From contig CM070598.1 in the NCBI GenBank assembly GCA_036346395.1, forward strand, positions 3,889,517 to 3,953,516: DNA of 64,000 nucleotides. Direction: 5' to 3'. Positions 49,236-60,404 of this stretch are shown piece by piece. The stretch is from Hsuehochloa calcarea (taxonomy: Eukaryota; Streptophyta; Magnoliopsida; Poales; Poaceae). The notes under the pieces were generated by a model. It was not told the DNA's origin. It did no database searches and saw only the letters and a list, made by a program, of their open reading frames with translations. Position 1 is the first letter of the stretch. Each line of letters begins with the position of its first letter. Position numbers and translations under genes: made by a program.

Positions 49236-51031
49236 TGTTGGACCGTAAAGGCGACTAGAGGGGGGGTGAATAGGAGCACGCTCACTTTTTGACAAATTAT
49301 GAACTCAATACAATTTCACTCCAGTAGCTATTAGAAAGCTATGAAGATCAATATACCAAGACAAATGGAAGACTAGTATTGAATCAATTAAACCCTAAGC
49401 AATGTGACAATAATCGGCAAGAATCAAAGCAACACAAATCTTGGCGGTCGACCTCAGATCTTGAACCGGTCGGACCGATTGCGGCGGTCGGACCACTGTT
49501 ATCTTGGCGGTCGGATCGCTCAAATCGGTCGGACCGGTGGTGACAATGATCGGACCGGCGATCTGAACCGATCTGAAACAAAGAAATCACGATGGCGAAG
49601 TTGCAATTAGGTCTAACTTTTGATTCTCAACTCCAAACTTCACGAAACTTTGCACACACCTTATCTATGCTATTGAGGACCTATTCCAATCGAATATTAT
49701 GATAATTCTTGGAACGATCTTGAGCAATTGTCAATTGATTAACAGAAGGTCTAAAACCGGGCAAGAACGAAAACTTGATCATAATGCTTGTTCGTGAGTG
49801 ATTGATGATCAAGATGATGCTAGATAGATTCACACATATCACAGCAAGCTAATTCACGTGAAAGAATCAATCACAAACTCGCGGATCAAAGAAAGCCCTA
49901 AAAACACGAAATTGAAAGCAAGAACGAAAAGAGACTTATCTCAAGCAAACCTTGCATAGATTGATTTCGTGATTGATGCTGGATTACATCCACACCATCA
50001 TGGATCAGTGGACAATCAAAGATCACGAAATTCACCACAAACCATCAAGAGCCCTAGCCTCCACCTCAACTCCCCTAAAGACAATTAGGGTTTTGAAACA
50101 TAAAAAGGCGAGAGAGATCAGAGAGCTAGATGGTGCAGCCACCACCTCCCCCTATTTATAGTGGAGGCCTAGACTCCTAGGGTTTGACTCCATTGGGCTC
50201 CCGTTAAGGCCCACTAACAAACGGGTCACACACGCACGCTTCGCAAAGCGCCGTCTTTAACTTTTGACCTAAACCGCTTCACCATGCGTCATGGATTTGC
50301 CAATAGGTCACCCTTGTCCATCTTGTGTCACGCTTGAGTCGTTGACCTCACCCGGCATCGTCGATCGTTCTGGACCTCAACTCTCCAAGTCTAGTCCCGA
50401 TTCTCCTCGCCGTTGACCGTCGTTGACCACCAAGCTACCTGCACAACCACAGACAAGAAAACACGTATTCGGGAACAAGTTCTTCACAACTTGACCCATG
50501 TTAGTCAAAACATGCATCATGCAAACCATATGCCACGATACCAATGACTTTGACCTAACAAATCAACATCGCTCTGGTTGGTCGACGTTCAAGTAGAAAC
50601 CGGTCGACCGCTCCATATGAGCGGTCCGGACCGCTTCTTGGCCGGACGGCTCCACCTCGTGAGCGGTCGGACCGCCTTTGGGACTTAGCCAAATTCAAGC
50701 CACAAATTCAAACCTTCGAAACTTTAAACCAAAAGAACTTTTCTTGGAGACTCCAAAATCATGAGACCAAGTGCATTGGGATCCTCACTTGCCTACAACA
50801 CCTATTTTGGCCCGACTTGTTTTGACCACTTTGGTCACCGCAGGTCCGACCGCCCAACATGGCCGGTCCGACCGATTTGGGACCGGTCGGACCGCCGTGC
50901 AAGGACCGGTCGGACCGCCTCGTCGAAGAGGGCGACACTTTGTCGAAAACGCGTGAAACGACAAACCGTAAACGCCATTGCCAATTGTCACATCATCCTA
51001 AGATCTGGAACATATCCCCATGAAATCCACA
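49236..51031 (-). mobile_element. Solo LTR, GGTCGGACCG-rich copia family
   Basis: A 1796-bp LTR starting TGTTGGACCGTAAAGGCG and ending AAATCCACA on the + strand. The flanks are AATAG (49231-49235) and ATTAG (51032-51036), a target duplication with one change. Removing it rejoins the array sequence exactly. It is closely related to 24650-26557 and, in opposite orientation, to 55463-57179. It carries clusters of GGTCGGACCG-like palindromes at 49440-49565, 50595-50675 and 50840-50920. Confidence 0.9.
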
Positions 51032-51188
51032 ATTAGCAATACGCACAATCTGCAAAAGGAAGTTCAAATCATTATATACACAAGGAAAAGAGGGGCAAGG
51101 AACTGACAGGGTCTGAATAGGCCAAGAAGCAAGAAAGCACTGAGGGTAGAAAGAACTATTCTAGACAGAGCTAAGAAAGCAGCAAGGA

Positions 51189-51785
51189 AGACGGGGGCAA
51201 ATACGATGGAGAAGAATCAAGCTAAGCGAGGAAGCACCATGGGAGATCGGAAGCAAGTTGGCTGAGGAAAGGCGAGGGACGGATAAAGTGAGAGAGACCT
51301 CAGAGGCAAGTGAAAAGTGTTTCCGGGGAGGCGAAGGGAGGAGGCGAGGGCGAACAATGAAGGAGAAGCCTTGCGTCTTCTGCCTAGTATGACTGCACGG
51401 GTTTCTACACGTCATAGGACTAAGCATGGCACACAACAAAGCTGATCCAACATGCTCCCAAAGACACGAACGAAAACCACCTGCTGAGAAGGTGAGAGCA
51501 AATGGAAACAGGAGAAAACAAGGGCTAGACCCTGTCCACGAAGAACCCTTTCGCGAGACAGACGCGTGCACGTGCAAGACTGGGCGGGCAAGCGTACGGG
51601 ACGCGTCTAGGAACGCCATTTTCACCAGCTTTAGTAAAAGGGAAGATGTGGGAAGCAGGAACTAGCAGGGACCAAATAAATCATACAATGCAACAATATT
51701 TGATAAGGGCAAATAGTACTAATACTATCAAATTTTGCTGAAATCTAAAGTGCTAAAATGCAAGCATTCGGATCATGAGGTGGGC
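51189..51785 (-). other. Leader-like region adjoining the 877-bp array, unrecognised
   Basis: On the - strand, C/T-rich sequence with a 154-codon open frame (51625-51161) runs leftwards into the first splice-acceptor-like anchor of the array (51050). The frame is rich in Ser, Leu, Pro and Arg and resembles no family I know. It could be an untranslated leader of an old gene whose following exons became the array, or a transposon terminus. Composition alone could produce it. Confidence 0.3.
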
Positions 51786-52640
51786 CATGGACAGGGGTGG
51801 ACCCTCCATGGGTCAAGGGTGTTCAGCTGAACACCATTTTTTGAAAAAACAAATATCTAGTATATAGTAGGTATATTAGATGTATATGTTATTATTTAGG
51901 CCAAAATTATATATTTGTATCCGCAAATGAATTCAGTTCGCACTCCCCACAACTCACGCACGGTCCATGTAACACATTAGGCCATTTTCCTTCCTACTCC
52001 AACCCACCAAACCCTAACCTCTATTCTCTCTCTCATCCTGTGGCTATCTGTGTGTGTGTGTGTGGTGGTCGTGGGTGGGGGGGGGCTCCGACCTCCAGGT
52101 GGCGAACGAGCGAAGGTGCGAGCTACGAAGGCGAGCGAAGGTCGGTGGACACGGCGGTACGACGCGACGACAATCAAGTATGAGGCCGTGCAAAGCGAGC
52201 GTGCGGCAGCACACCTACACGGGTGAACAGAGATGCAACATGAGCAAGCGGGTGGCAACGCAACAAACAGGGAGGAAGGGAGCAACGCGGTGGCCGAGAG
52301 GGAGCATGGCAGTGGGAAGGGAGCAGCATATCCAGCTCACCATCATCGTCCTCTCTCCAGATCTATGTGTATTCCATGCACTCCACTTTTTCTCCCTGGC
52401 TCTACTCTGCTCCAGCTCCGGCTCTTTCTGAAGTTTAGCCTCTTCATCTGCTTTCTTGATTCTTTCCAATGGATGTTGTACAAAAATACAATATTTGCCT
52501 TGGGCAATGAACAGATAGTTGGTCGCTTGTTACATATGTTTATTTACATGCTAATTTTTGCTCTATGGGAGGAACATTCTTATATGGGGTATTTGCTAAC
52601 GGGAAAACAGAAGGAAAAAAGCAGGATTAGCAAGGTATGC
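51786..52640 (+). other. Repeat-derived DNA with hAT-like start, no gene recognised
   Basis: CAGGGGTGGACCCTCCATGG at about 51793 followed by GGGTGTTCAGCTGAACACC is a pattern common in grass hAT-like elements. A GTGTGTG run and a G-run lie at 52050-52086. The 180-codon frame 52233-52775 extends into the following tandem repeat and is probably not a gene. Confidence 0.35.
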
Positions 52641-52655
52641 AATTGTCAAAAAAAA

Positions 52656-52915
52656 GAAGACAGGAGCTCTATGGATCACTATTACAGGAAGAAAATAAGT
52701 TTTAGCAACCTAGCTGCTACAACCCAAAACAGAAAAAAAAGTGCGAAAACAACAACGACCAAGCATGAAGCATAAGTTTTTTTTGAAAAAAAGAAGACAG
52801 GAGCTCTACCTGTCACTATTAGAGGAAGAAAATAAGTTTTTGCGGTATAGCTGCTACAGCACAGAATAGAAAAAAATAGAAAACAACAACAACCAAGCAC
52901 TAAGCACAAGTCTTG
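52656..52915 (+). repeat. 137-bp tandem duplication
   Basis: GAAGACAGGAGCTCTA recurs at 52656 and 52793. Shared downstream words are GGAAGAAAATAAGTTTT, TAGCTGCTACA and ACAACAACGACCAAGCA. The two copies differ by about one base in eight. Confidence 0.8.
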
Positions 52916-53139
52916 CCCGCACATTGCAGCAACAACATAACTCAGCAAAATATAAAGCTTAGAGCATTGTGATCGGCCTATGAATTGCTTCAATACTATC
53001 CCAATTTTCAAAGTACATTGAGGACCTGATTCGCAACTAGAAATGATGAGATCTAGTAATTTTTAATTAATTAAGTTGTTTATCTGTAATTGTTATTATA
53101 GATAACAATATCTTCATATTTTTCATAAGTATACTCCTT

Positions 53140-53730
53140 ATCATTCATAAGGGAAAACCTTAAATGAGTGGTGGTAAACCATTCTATGATCACCCTGTAT
53201 GGTTGAAAATACTCATATGACTAGCTAATGGTCGTAAAGATTTTCTACGACCACCTGTTGATCATAAATCTTTCTACGACCACCTCATGGTAATAAGTCT
53301 TATTACGATCCGATCAACTACGACCACCCTATAGTCAACAAAATCTACAGATATGTGCACTCAGTAAACTAGGGACTCTTATACGCTGTGTTTGATACAC
53401 ACATCAGTTAATATGTGTTGTTGTCCTCTGGGATAACTGCACATATTAAGCATCTGTCTTTGGTATAACTGCAAGACGACGTAGGGTGTAATCTCTCTGA
53501 CAATAATTACCATCAATGGATGCATTCCATCAAGCGTCCAGGCGCCTCTTGGCATAGAGTAACTGTCACTTCTTCGCACGCTATATAAGGGCTTAAGTCA
53601 GTGGACATTGGGTAGAGCAATCGGAGACTAGAAGCATAAGTCGTTAAGCCCTTATTCTAGTTATTTCTTCCTGGATGTAAAAGCATAGTTAATACAACAA
53701 CACATGAGTGAGGTTATTATTCTCCCAGGA
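53140..53730 (+). repeat. LTR-like remnant with GGTCGTA motifs and TATA box
   Basis: Alternating TACGACCACC and GGTCGTAAA words (53200-53340) match the patch near 10375-10500. A CTATATAAGG box at 53581-53590 is followed by sequence resembling an LTR R/U5 region (TTATTCTCCCAGGAGAAGAC near 53720). The boundaries were not determined. Confidence 0.4.
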
Positions 53731-53958
53731 GAAGACCCGAACCTATCTAATTCCCTGTGTCTTTTTTTGCATGGATCTAATTCAAAGAAAACCCCAAACA
53801 TTCATTTGTAAGGTTGATACTAGATCATCGACAAAATAGTATGGTTCCATATCACGTAGCCCTCGTATTCTCGTTTCAATTCAGAAAGTGCATACAATTT
53901 CATGGCATGTACAAAAAGAGAGACTCAAATCAAGCATAAGAAGGACAAAAGCATGGCA

Positions 53959-56900
53959 GTGTATTGGACCGAAACAACGACTAGAGGGGGTGAATAGGAG
54001 CATAATCTTTTGTTCACCTTGATTGGATTCAACACGTTTTTCACTCCAATAGCTATGAGAGCTATGAAGATAAATGTACAAGTATAGCGGGAGACTTGTA
54101 TTGAATCCAATCGAAACTCCGAAGCAAAACAATCAAAATCACCAAAAACTCAATTCACAATGAGTTGGACAGTCAAACCTCTCAACAGGGGTGGTTTGAC
54201 CTTTGGCCTAGCGGTCTGACCTCTCGCCAGGGCGGTCTGACTTCCAGCTCGATGAACAGTAAAATCAGCACGAACTCAAAATTACAAATTGTCTCAACTT
54301 TTGATTCAGTGATCCAAATCTCCTCATATTTTAACCATGGCTCATCAAGAAGGTTAGAAAGAGTTTGTGGATGGCTCCAAGTCCAGGATCTTCTTTACTA
54401 AGATATACCTTTAATCAACTTCTGGTCGAAGCTTAGGATGAGTTTGTGGATGGCTCCTAGTCCAGGATCTTGTCACTAAGTTAGATCATTAGTCAACTTC
54501 AATATTCAATGCATATGAGAAAAATGTTGACAAATGGGCTTTTACAAAATATTGAGCAAAATGATTCAATACAGGACATGATTGACTCTTAATGTGGTCT
54601 TTGTTAGATTTTTGATCTCACTTTGACATTTTGACATGGCCAATTTCACGTTAGGATCCCTGTTGATGAACTTGCTGAATTTGAAGCGTTGCTTAAATTG
54701 ATTAAATCTACTGCTTTACTTTTGAGCCTTTGTGCTTAGCTTTGATATACATGTCTTACCATGATCTTGCTAGCTACTGTCGGCTTGATATCTTGTTTGT
54801 GCAATATTAGAAATCTTGGCTAGCTCTTTTGGGTAATCTCCAAAGCTTCTTGTAATCAAAAATTGATAAATACAAAAATGAAGCCACTCCATTGCACTTA
54901 ATGCATACTCCTCTTTATGCTTCTTTTGTTTCTGCTTCTTCCTTTATTCTATATTTGTTATCTCTGGATGAGAGGAAGGCGTGATTCCTTGATGAATCCA
55001 TTGTCAAAGGGGGAGAAGATGTGTTAATGTGAGAAGATATTTCATGGTTGGGGGAGAAGATTATACAAAGGGGGAGAAACTGAAAATTTGAAAGTTTCTG
55101 AAATTTGAGGATCATAGTGAGGGGGAGTTCTTGAGTTGCATTCTTATTGTCTTATTGAATATTCTGAACTTGAATTGCATTCTTTTATACTCACAATGAT
55201 CATAGGTCAATTGAACAATTGTTCTTTCATATGGACCTCATGTGAGAATTTTGACTCTTTTCTGGAAATCAAAGTTTTTATGCTTTCTATTGCCTTATCT
55301 CACAGGCCTATACTATTCTGATGCCAGCTTGGTCATTTACATTGATTTTTCTTGCTTTTGGACCAAGTTGTGCCTTTGTGCGAAAACTACGAGTAAACTC
55401 GTTTTCAAACCTATTACTTACATTTTCTGGATAATTGCCAATGTGTTCATCAAGGGGGAGATTGTGGATATCATGGGGATATGTTCCAGATCTTAGGATG
55501 ATGTGACAATTGGCAATGGTGTTTACGGTTTGTCGTTTCACGAGTTTTCGACAAAGCTTCAGCATTCGATTACGGGCGGTCCGACCGCCATAGCAGTGAT
55601 CCGATCGTCCCAAATCGGTCGGACCGCCATGTGCGTGATCGGACCGGTACCATGACCTAAAAGTGGTCAAACGAGTGGGCCAAAAATAGGTGTTGTAGGC
55701 AAGTGAGGGATCCCAATGCACTTGGTCTCATGATTTTGGAGTCTCATGAAGTTCTATTCGGTTTCGAGGTTTGAATTTCGGGCATGAATTTCGGCTAAGT
55801 CCCTAGGGCGGTCCAACGCTCACGAGAGCGGTCCGACCGCTCACATGGAGCGGTCAGACCGGTTTCTACTTGAACGTCCGCCAACTTCGTGGCGATGTTG
55901 TTTTGTTAGGTCAAAGTCATTGGTCTCGTGGCATATGATTTGCATGATGCATGTTTTGACTAACATGGGTCAAGTTGTGAAGAACTTGTTCTCGAATTCG
56001 TGTTTGCTTGTCTATGGTTGTGCAGGTAGCTTGGTGGTCAACGACGGTCAACGGTGAGGAGGATCGGGACTAGACTTGGAGAGTTGAGGTCCAGAACGAT
56101 CGACGATGCCGGGTGAGGTCAATGACTCAAGCGTGACACAAGATGGACAAGGGTGACCTATTGGCAAATCCATGGCGCATGGTGAAGCGGTTTAGGTCAA
56201 AGGTTAAAGACGGCGCTTATGGCGCGTGCGTGTGTGACCCGTTTGTTAGTGGGCCTTAACGGGAGCCCAATGGAGTCAAACCCTAGAGTCTAGGCCTCCA
56301 CTATAAATAGGGGGAGGTGGTGGCTGCACCACCTAGCTTTTTCATCTCTCGCCTCTTTTATGTTTCAAACCCTAATTGGCTTAGGGGGAGTTGAGGTGGA
56401 GGCTAGGGCTCTTTATGGTTTGAGGTGAATTTTATGATCTTGGATTGACCACTGATCCATGATGGTGTGGGTGTAATCCAACAGCAACCATGTTCTTAAT
56501 CTATGCAAGGTTTGCTTGAGATAAGTCTCTTTTCGTTCTTGCTTTCAATTTCATGATTTTAGGGCTTTCTTTGATCCGCGAGTTTTTGATTGATTCTTTC
56601 ACGTGGATTAGCTTGCTGTGATGTGTGGGAACCCATCTAAGATCAATTTAATCATCAATCACCCACGAGCAAGCGATTGGATCTAGTTTTTACTTTTGCC
56701 CGGTTTTGCACCCTTCTTCAATCAGATCATAAAAGATCTTTGTTCGTCCAAGAATTATCATAATTGTTGATTGGAATAGATCCTTAATATCATAGAGAAG
56801 GTGTGTGCAAAGTTTCGTGAAGTTTGGAGTTGAGAATCAAAAGTTAGACCTAATTGCAACTTCGTCATCGGGCTATTTTTACTGTTCTGGAGCCTGCCGG

Positions 56901-57476
56901 TCAGACCGCCCCACACCAGAGGTCAGACCGATTTGGTACCGGTCAGACCGCCAAGATATAACGTGGTCGACCGCCGATCTCGTTAGTTTTGATTCTTGCT
57001 GATTTTTGTCGCATTGCTTAGGGGTTTAATTGGATTCAATACTAGTCTTCCGCTGTACTGGTATATTGATCTTCATAGCTTCATCATAGCTATTGGAGTG
57101 AAATTGTGTTGAACTCATATTTTGTGAAAAAGTGAGCGTGCTCCTATTCACCCCCTCTAGTCGTCTTTTCGGTCCAACACAAACAAATAGAACTTTTGAA
57201 TCGAAGCTCAAAAAAATATGTGAAGAATCCCATTTTTTACCTACACCCTCTATTTTTGACCTAGTTCTAAACTCAAAACACCTTTAAGACCGGTCAGACC
57301 GTCGCCCATGACCGGTCTGACTGCCAGCCACTAGACCTGGGGCTTGGCTAGTCTGACCGCGTAAAGTTTGACAACGTCTGAACTTTGCCGAAAATGAGTG
57401 ATTTGACAAACCCTCAACACCATTACCAATTGTACAATTATCCTAATATCAATAGCATATCCCCATGATATCCACA
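53959..57476 (-). mobile_element. Copia LTR interrupted by a second, oppositely oriented element
   Basis: The LTR begins TGTATTGGACCGAAACAACG at 53959 and ends GATATCCACA at 57476, where a polypurine-like stretch follows. Only 53959-54360 and about 57180-57476 belong to it; the middle is replaced by + strand copia sequence. The LTR-specific phrase TAGAACTTTTGAATCGAAGC resumes at 57187. Its GGTCTGACC/GGTTTGACC palindromes are decayed versions of the GGTCGGACC motif. Confidence 0.7.
54361..57179 (+). mobile_element. 3' part of a + strand copia element: 3' region, polypurine tract and LTR
   Basis: The non-coding 3' region (54361-55451) is homologous to 24172-24640 and 26563-27000 in reverse. 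A polypurine tract AAGGGGGAGAT ends at 55462. The LTR at 55463-57179 (1717 bp) runs from TGTGGATATCATGGGG to GGTCCAACA. The polyprotein and the 5' LTR are absent, so this is a truncated copy. Its LTR matches 49236-51031 reversed. No target duplication was identified. Confidence 0.75.
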
Positions 57477-58010
57477 ATCTCTTCCTTGATGGACACATTG
57501 GCAATTTTCTAAAAATGTAAATTTAAGGTTTGAAAATAGAAAAACTCAACGTTTTCACATAAAGGCACAACTTGATCCATAAGAAAGAGAACACAATAGA
57601 AATGACGAAGTTGGCTTCAGATTAATATAGGCAAGCGAGATAAGACAAAAGAAAGCAAGAATGCTTCAATTTCCCGATAAGAGTCAAAAATCTCACTTAA
57701 GATCCATATGAAAGAATAATTGTTCAATTTGACATTTGATCATTGTGAGGTTCCCAGAATTATAATTCAAGTTCAGAAATGGCAATAAGATCATAAGAAT
57801 GTAAATTAGATGCTCCCCCTCATTATGATCATCATTTTTTAAAATTTCTCCTTTTCTCCATTTTCTCCCAATATCTCATCTTTTTAACATTTTTGTTATA
57901 TTTTCTCTCCGTTTGACAATGGAATCATCAAGGAATCACGCATTCCTCTCATTCAAAGATGACAAATACAGAAATGAGGAAAAAACATGCATGAAATGTA
58001 ATATAGTGAC
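57477..58010 (-). repeat. Internal 3'-region remnant of the copia element
   Basis: The sequence starts with a mutated polypurine tract (ATCTCTTCCTTGATGG on the + strand). It continues parallel to 24161-24640 and 26563-26585 (for example CAAGGAATCACGCATTCCTC and CATGCATGAAATG). It stops near 58010, where unrelated DNA leads into the IPT gene. Confidence 0.7.
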
Positions 58011-58492
58011 TTACATCACCCCAAATAACAACATCTCTCATCCAACATCTCTCTATATTACAACAAGAGCCTATTACATCACCCCAATTAACAGCAAAGT
58101 CAATACGTTTACCGCTCATTACACATTCAAAAGCAGAGCCAAAAAAAACACTCATAAGTTGCATGCTCTCGCGCTCGATCGATCACGTCATCTCAAAATA
58201 CCGAGAAAAGAGGAGAGAAAAATAATTGTTACCTCCGAAACAGAGTCAACTAGTATCTGAACAATCTTGCTCTGCGGCAGTCATGGTCTCATGGAGAGCT
58301 TAACCGCAGCAGAGCATGCTACCATCCATGGTGTGAACGCGGCTGAGCATACTACTACCTTGCCGAGCTGATGAGCTCTGAGTCGATCACCAATGGCGAT
58401 TGGGACGTGGCAGTGGGATACCAATGATCACGTGCGCACGAAACGTTCGGGCACGTTGTGTGTATGTACGTACGTTGATAGGGTTGTGTGTA
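58011..58492. other. 3' flank of the IPT gene
   Basis: Short stretch without recognised repeats or frames. It presumably contains the IPT 3' untranslated region and polyadenylation site, which I could not pin down. Confidence 0.35.
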
Positions 58493-59503
58493 TTAGACGG
58501 AGGCGAAGACGGAGGCTTTACCGGCGGTGACCATGCTGCTGCTGCTGCATTCTTGGTCCTCTAGCAGGAACGACCGGACGGCGTCGATGCAGGGCGCGGC
58601 CACGAGCCGCTGCCACGCCTCGTCGGCGGCGGGGCCACGCTTCAGGAACACCGCCGTGGCGTCGACGCGGCGGACACGCCACATGCGCGCCAGCCTCTGG
58701 ATCTTGCCTCGCTGCCGGAACGCGAGCCGGGACGTATTCTCCTTGATCTCGTCGACGGCCGCGGCGAGCATGAGCGCCCGCTCGTCATCGTCGTAGGCGC
58801 CGCGCGACCGGAGGTACGCGTTGAGCTCCGGCACGCCGATGGCGCGCCAGATGCCCCTGGAGTAATCGGTGCGGCGGGGGTCGAAGGCTGCGGCCACCTC
58901 CTCGACGAGCCCGCGGCGGCACATGTCGTCGACGCGGCGGGCGACGAAGTCGTGCAGCACGGGTAGCTGCACGTCGACCCAGAGGAAGCAGCACTCGTAG
59001 CGCTCGAGGAACGCTCGGCGGTCGCCCTCGACGAGCTCCTCGACGTACGAGCTGGACCCGCCTGCGATGATGGGGACGCGCCCCCGCGAGGCGGCCGCGG
59101 ACGCGGCGCGCGCGGCCTCGCGGCGGAAGTCCGCGGCCGTGAACTCGGCGTCCGGGTGCGTCACGCCGAGCAGATGGTGCGGGACGCCCGCGCACTCGTC
59201 GGGGGTCACCTTGTTCGTCGCCACGTCCAGGCCGGCGTATACCTGCATCTTGTCGGAGTTGATCACCTCCCCGCCGAACCGCAGCGCGAGGTCGATCGCC
59301 AGGCGCGACTTTCCCGTCCCCGTCGCGCCCATCACCACCACGGCCTTATGTTTCACGCCGGCATGCCTAGCCACAAGCGTCGGCGGCGCCGACACCGGCA
59401 CCGCCGCGTCGACGCGCTCCGGGAGCGTGATCACCGGCTGCAGCGGCAGCGGCAGAGTCAGCCTCGGGAAGGCCGGAGCCACGGCCACCATGGACACTGG
59501 CAT
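58493..59503 (-). CDS. IPT: Adenylate isopentenyltransferase (cytokinin synthase)
   Basis: A single uninterrupted frame of 336 codons; plant adenylate IPT genes are usually intronless. It transfers the dimethylallyl group to ATP/ADP, the first step of isopentenyl-type cytokinin synthesis. Motifs in order: P-loop GATGTGKS at residues 59-66, INSDKMQVYAGLDVATNKVT (81-100), GVPHHLLG (106-113), FTAADFR (121-127), PIIAGGSSSYVEELV (144-158), WVDV (175-178), GIWRAIGVPEL (217-227) and RLAFRQRGKI (259-268). The segment before the P-loop (about 55 residues, Pro/Ala/Val-rich) could be a plastid transit peptide. No C-terminal zinc finger of the tRNA-IPT type is present. GGSSSY differs from the common GGSNSY. 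The start at 59503 is the first Met of the frame, with a TATA box about 140 bp upstream. Which IPT paralogue it is cannot be told here. Confidence 0.95.
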   Translation of the reverse strand: MPVSMVAVAPAFPRLTLPLPLQPVITLPERVDAAVPVSAPPTLVARHAGVKHKAVVVMGATGTGKSRLAIDLALRFGGEVINSDKMQVYAGLDVATNKVTPDECAGVPHHLLGVTHPDAEFTAADFRREAARAASAAASRGRVPIIAGGSSSYVEELVEGDRRAFLERYECCFLWVDVQLPVLHDFVARRVDDMCRRGLVEEVAAAFDPRRTDYSRGIWRAIGVPELNAYLRSRGAYDDDERALMLAAAVDEIKENTSRLAFRQRGKIQRLARMWRVRRVDATAVFLKRGPAADEAWQRLVAAPCIDAVRSFLLEDQECSSSSMVTAGKASVFASV

Positions 59504-59638
59504 AATGCTTGCTTGTTACACAAGTGGCTCTATTGCAAGTGCTAGTGTTGTTTTTACGTGCAATGCTCCCTTGTTTTGTGTGTCGTTTGGAATATTGCTT
59601 GCTTTGGGTTTTGAGGGAAGGAACAGGGGAGCTAGTGG

Positions 59639-59646
59639 TATTTATA
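59639..59646 (-). promoter_or_regulatory. TATA box of the IPT gene
   Basis: The - strand reads CTATAAATAC about 136-143 bp upstream of the IPT start codon, a normal distance for a plant promoter with a short leader. Confidence 0.7.
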
Positions 59647-59663
59647 GGTGGTGATTAAGACTA

Positions 59664-60404
59664 AGGGCATATTTGGATGTGACAGTATTTGAAAACCACA
59701 GTTTTCCGGATACCAGGCATGAAATACCATATTTTATTGCAGTATGGCCAATTAGTTGGATGAGTATTTTTTTAGTTTAATATGAATTCATGTTTTTAGG
59801 TGAAATAGATAAACTAGAATGATTAGGTGTGCTATGTACGAGGATAAAATATCATAAATATCTTGCAATTACGTAAGTTATGAGGGTATCCGAATCCGAC
59901 CGAATTGAATTGGTATTCGATTCGCATTTGTATTTGTTACAACATTCTATTCGTATTCGATAATATTCAAATTTGTATTCATATTCATTTAAAAAATACG
60001 AATATCATTATTTGATTCGTATTTGATCTGTTGACACCCCTAATGATAACTATAACCGCAACATCATGTCTCGGAAAGCTTAGAGGTCATGTTCTTCAAC
60101 AACGAGATATGTTTATTCTTACGTGCTAAGCAAACGGTACTAATTAGATTCAGATCGACATGCCCAAGAAGAATTTACGTAACAATCCAGAGGTATACAA
60201 GAGATTGACGTGAAGCACTGCACGAGAGTAACTCACGAGAAGTGCATGGCTCGGTGGTGGAGAGTAGAATTTTCAAAAATATCATGGTATTAGACAAACT
60301 ACGGTTTACAAAACTACCATTTTTGTTGTATCCAAACACCTCAAAGTTTTTTAGAACAAAGGTATTCGAAAACTCCAAAAATATTACATATCCAAATGGA
60401 CCCA
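59664..60404. repeat. Degraded inverted-repeat element upstream of IPT
   Basis: The left edge GGGCATATTTGGATGTGACA and the right edge (reversed GGGTCCATTTGGATATGTAA) are imperfect inverted repeats. Inside, about 59885-60042, is an AT-rich patch of repeated TATTCG/ATTCGTATT words. The target duplication is ambiguous (TAA or AAG), so the superfamily is not assigned. It lies about 160 bp upstream of the IPT start codon and just beyond the TATA box. Confidence 0.5.

Larger units (their letters stand above)
46022..51188 (-). repeat. Higher-order tandem array: two 877-bp units, split by two solo LTRs
   Basis: The anchor GGCACAATCTGCAAAAGG or a close variant occurs at about 46022, 46370, 46752, 46899, 48857 and 51042. 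After removing the two LTR insertions with one target copy each (1611 and 1801 bp), the spacings are 348, 382, 147, 347 and 384. The pattern thus repeats with a period of about 877 bp: unit 1 is 46022-46898, unit 2 is 46899-51188. The 348- and 382-bp monomers are also homologous to each other. On the - strand each anchor reads CTTTTGCAG/AT, like a splice acceptor. One following piece (LQPEKE near 46730) ends at a GT. No protein family was recognised. Confidence 0.75.

Noticed and set aside
52233..52775. 180-codon + strand frame
   Set aside because: It runs from a repeat-derived region into the 137-bp tandem duplication; composition changes along it and no domain is present.
59067..59654. 195-codon + strand frame over the IPT gene
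   Set aside because: Antisense shadow of the high-GC IPT coding sequence.
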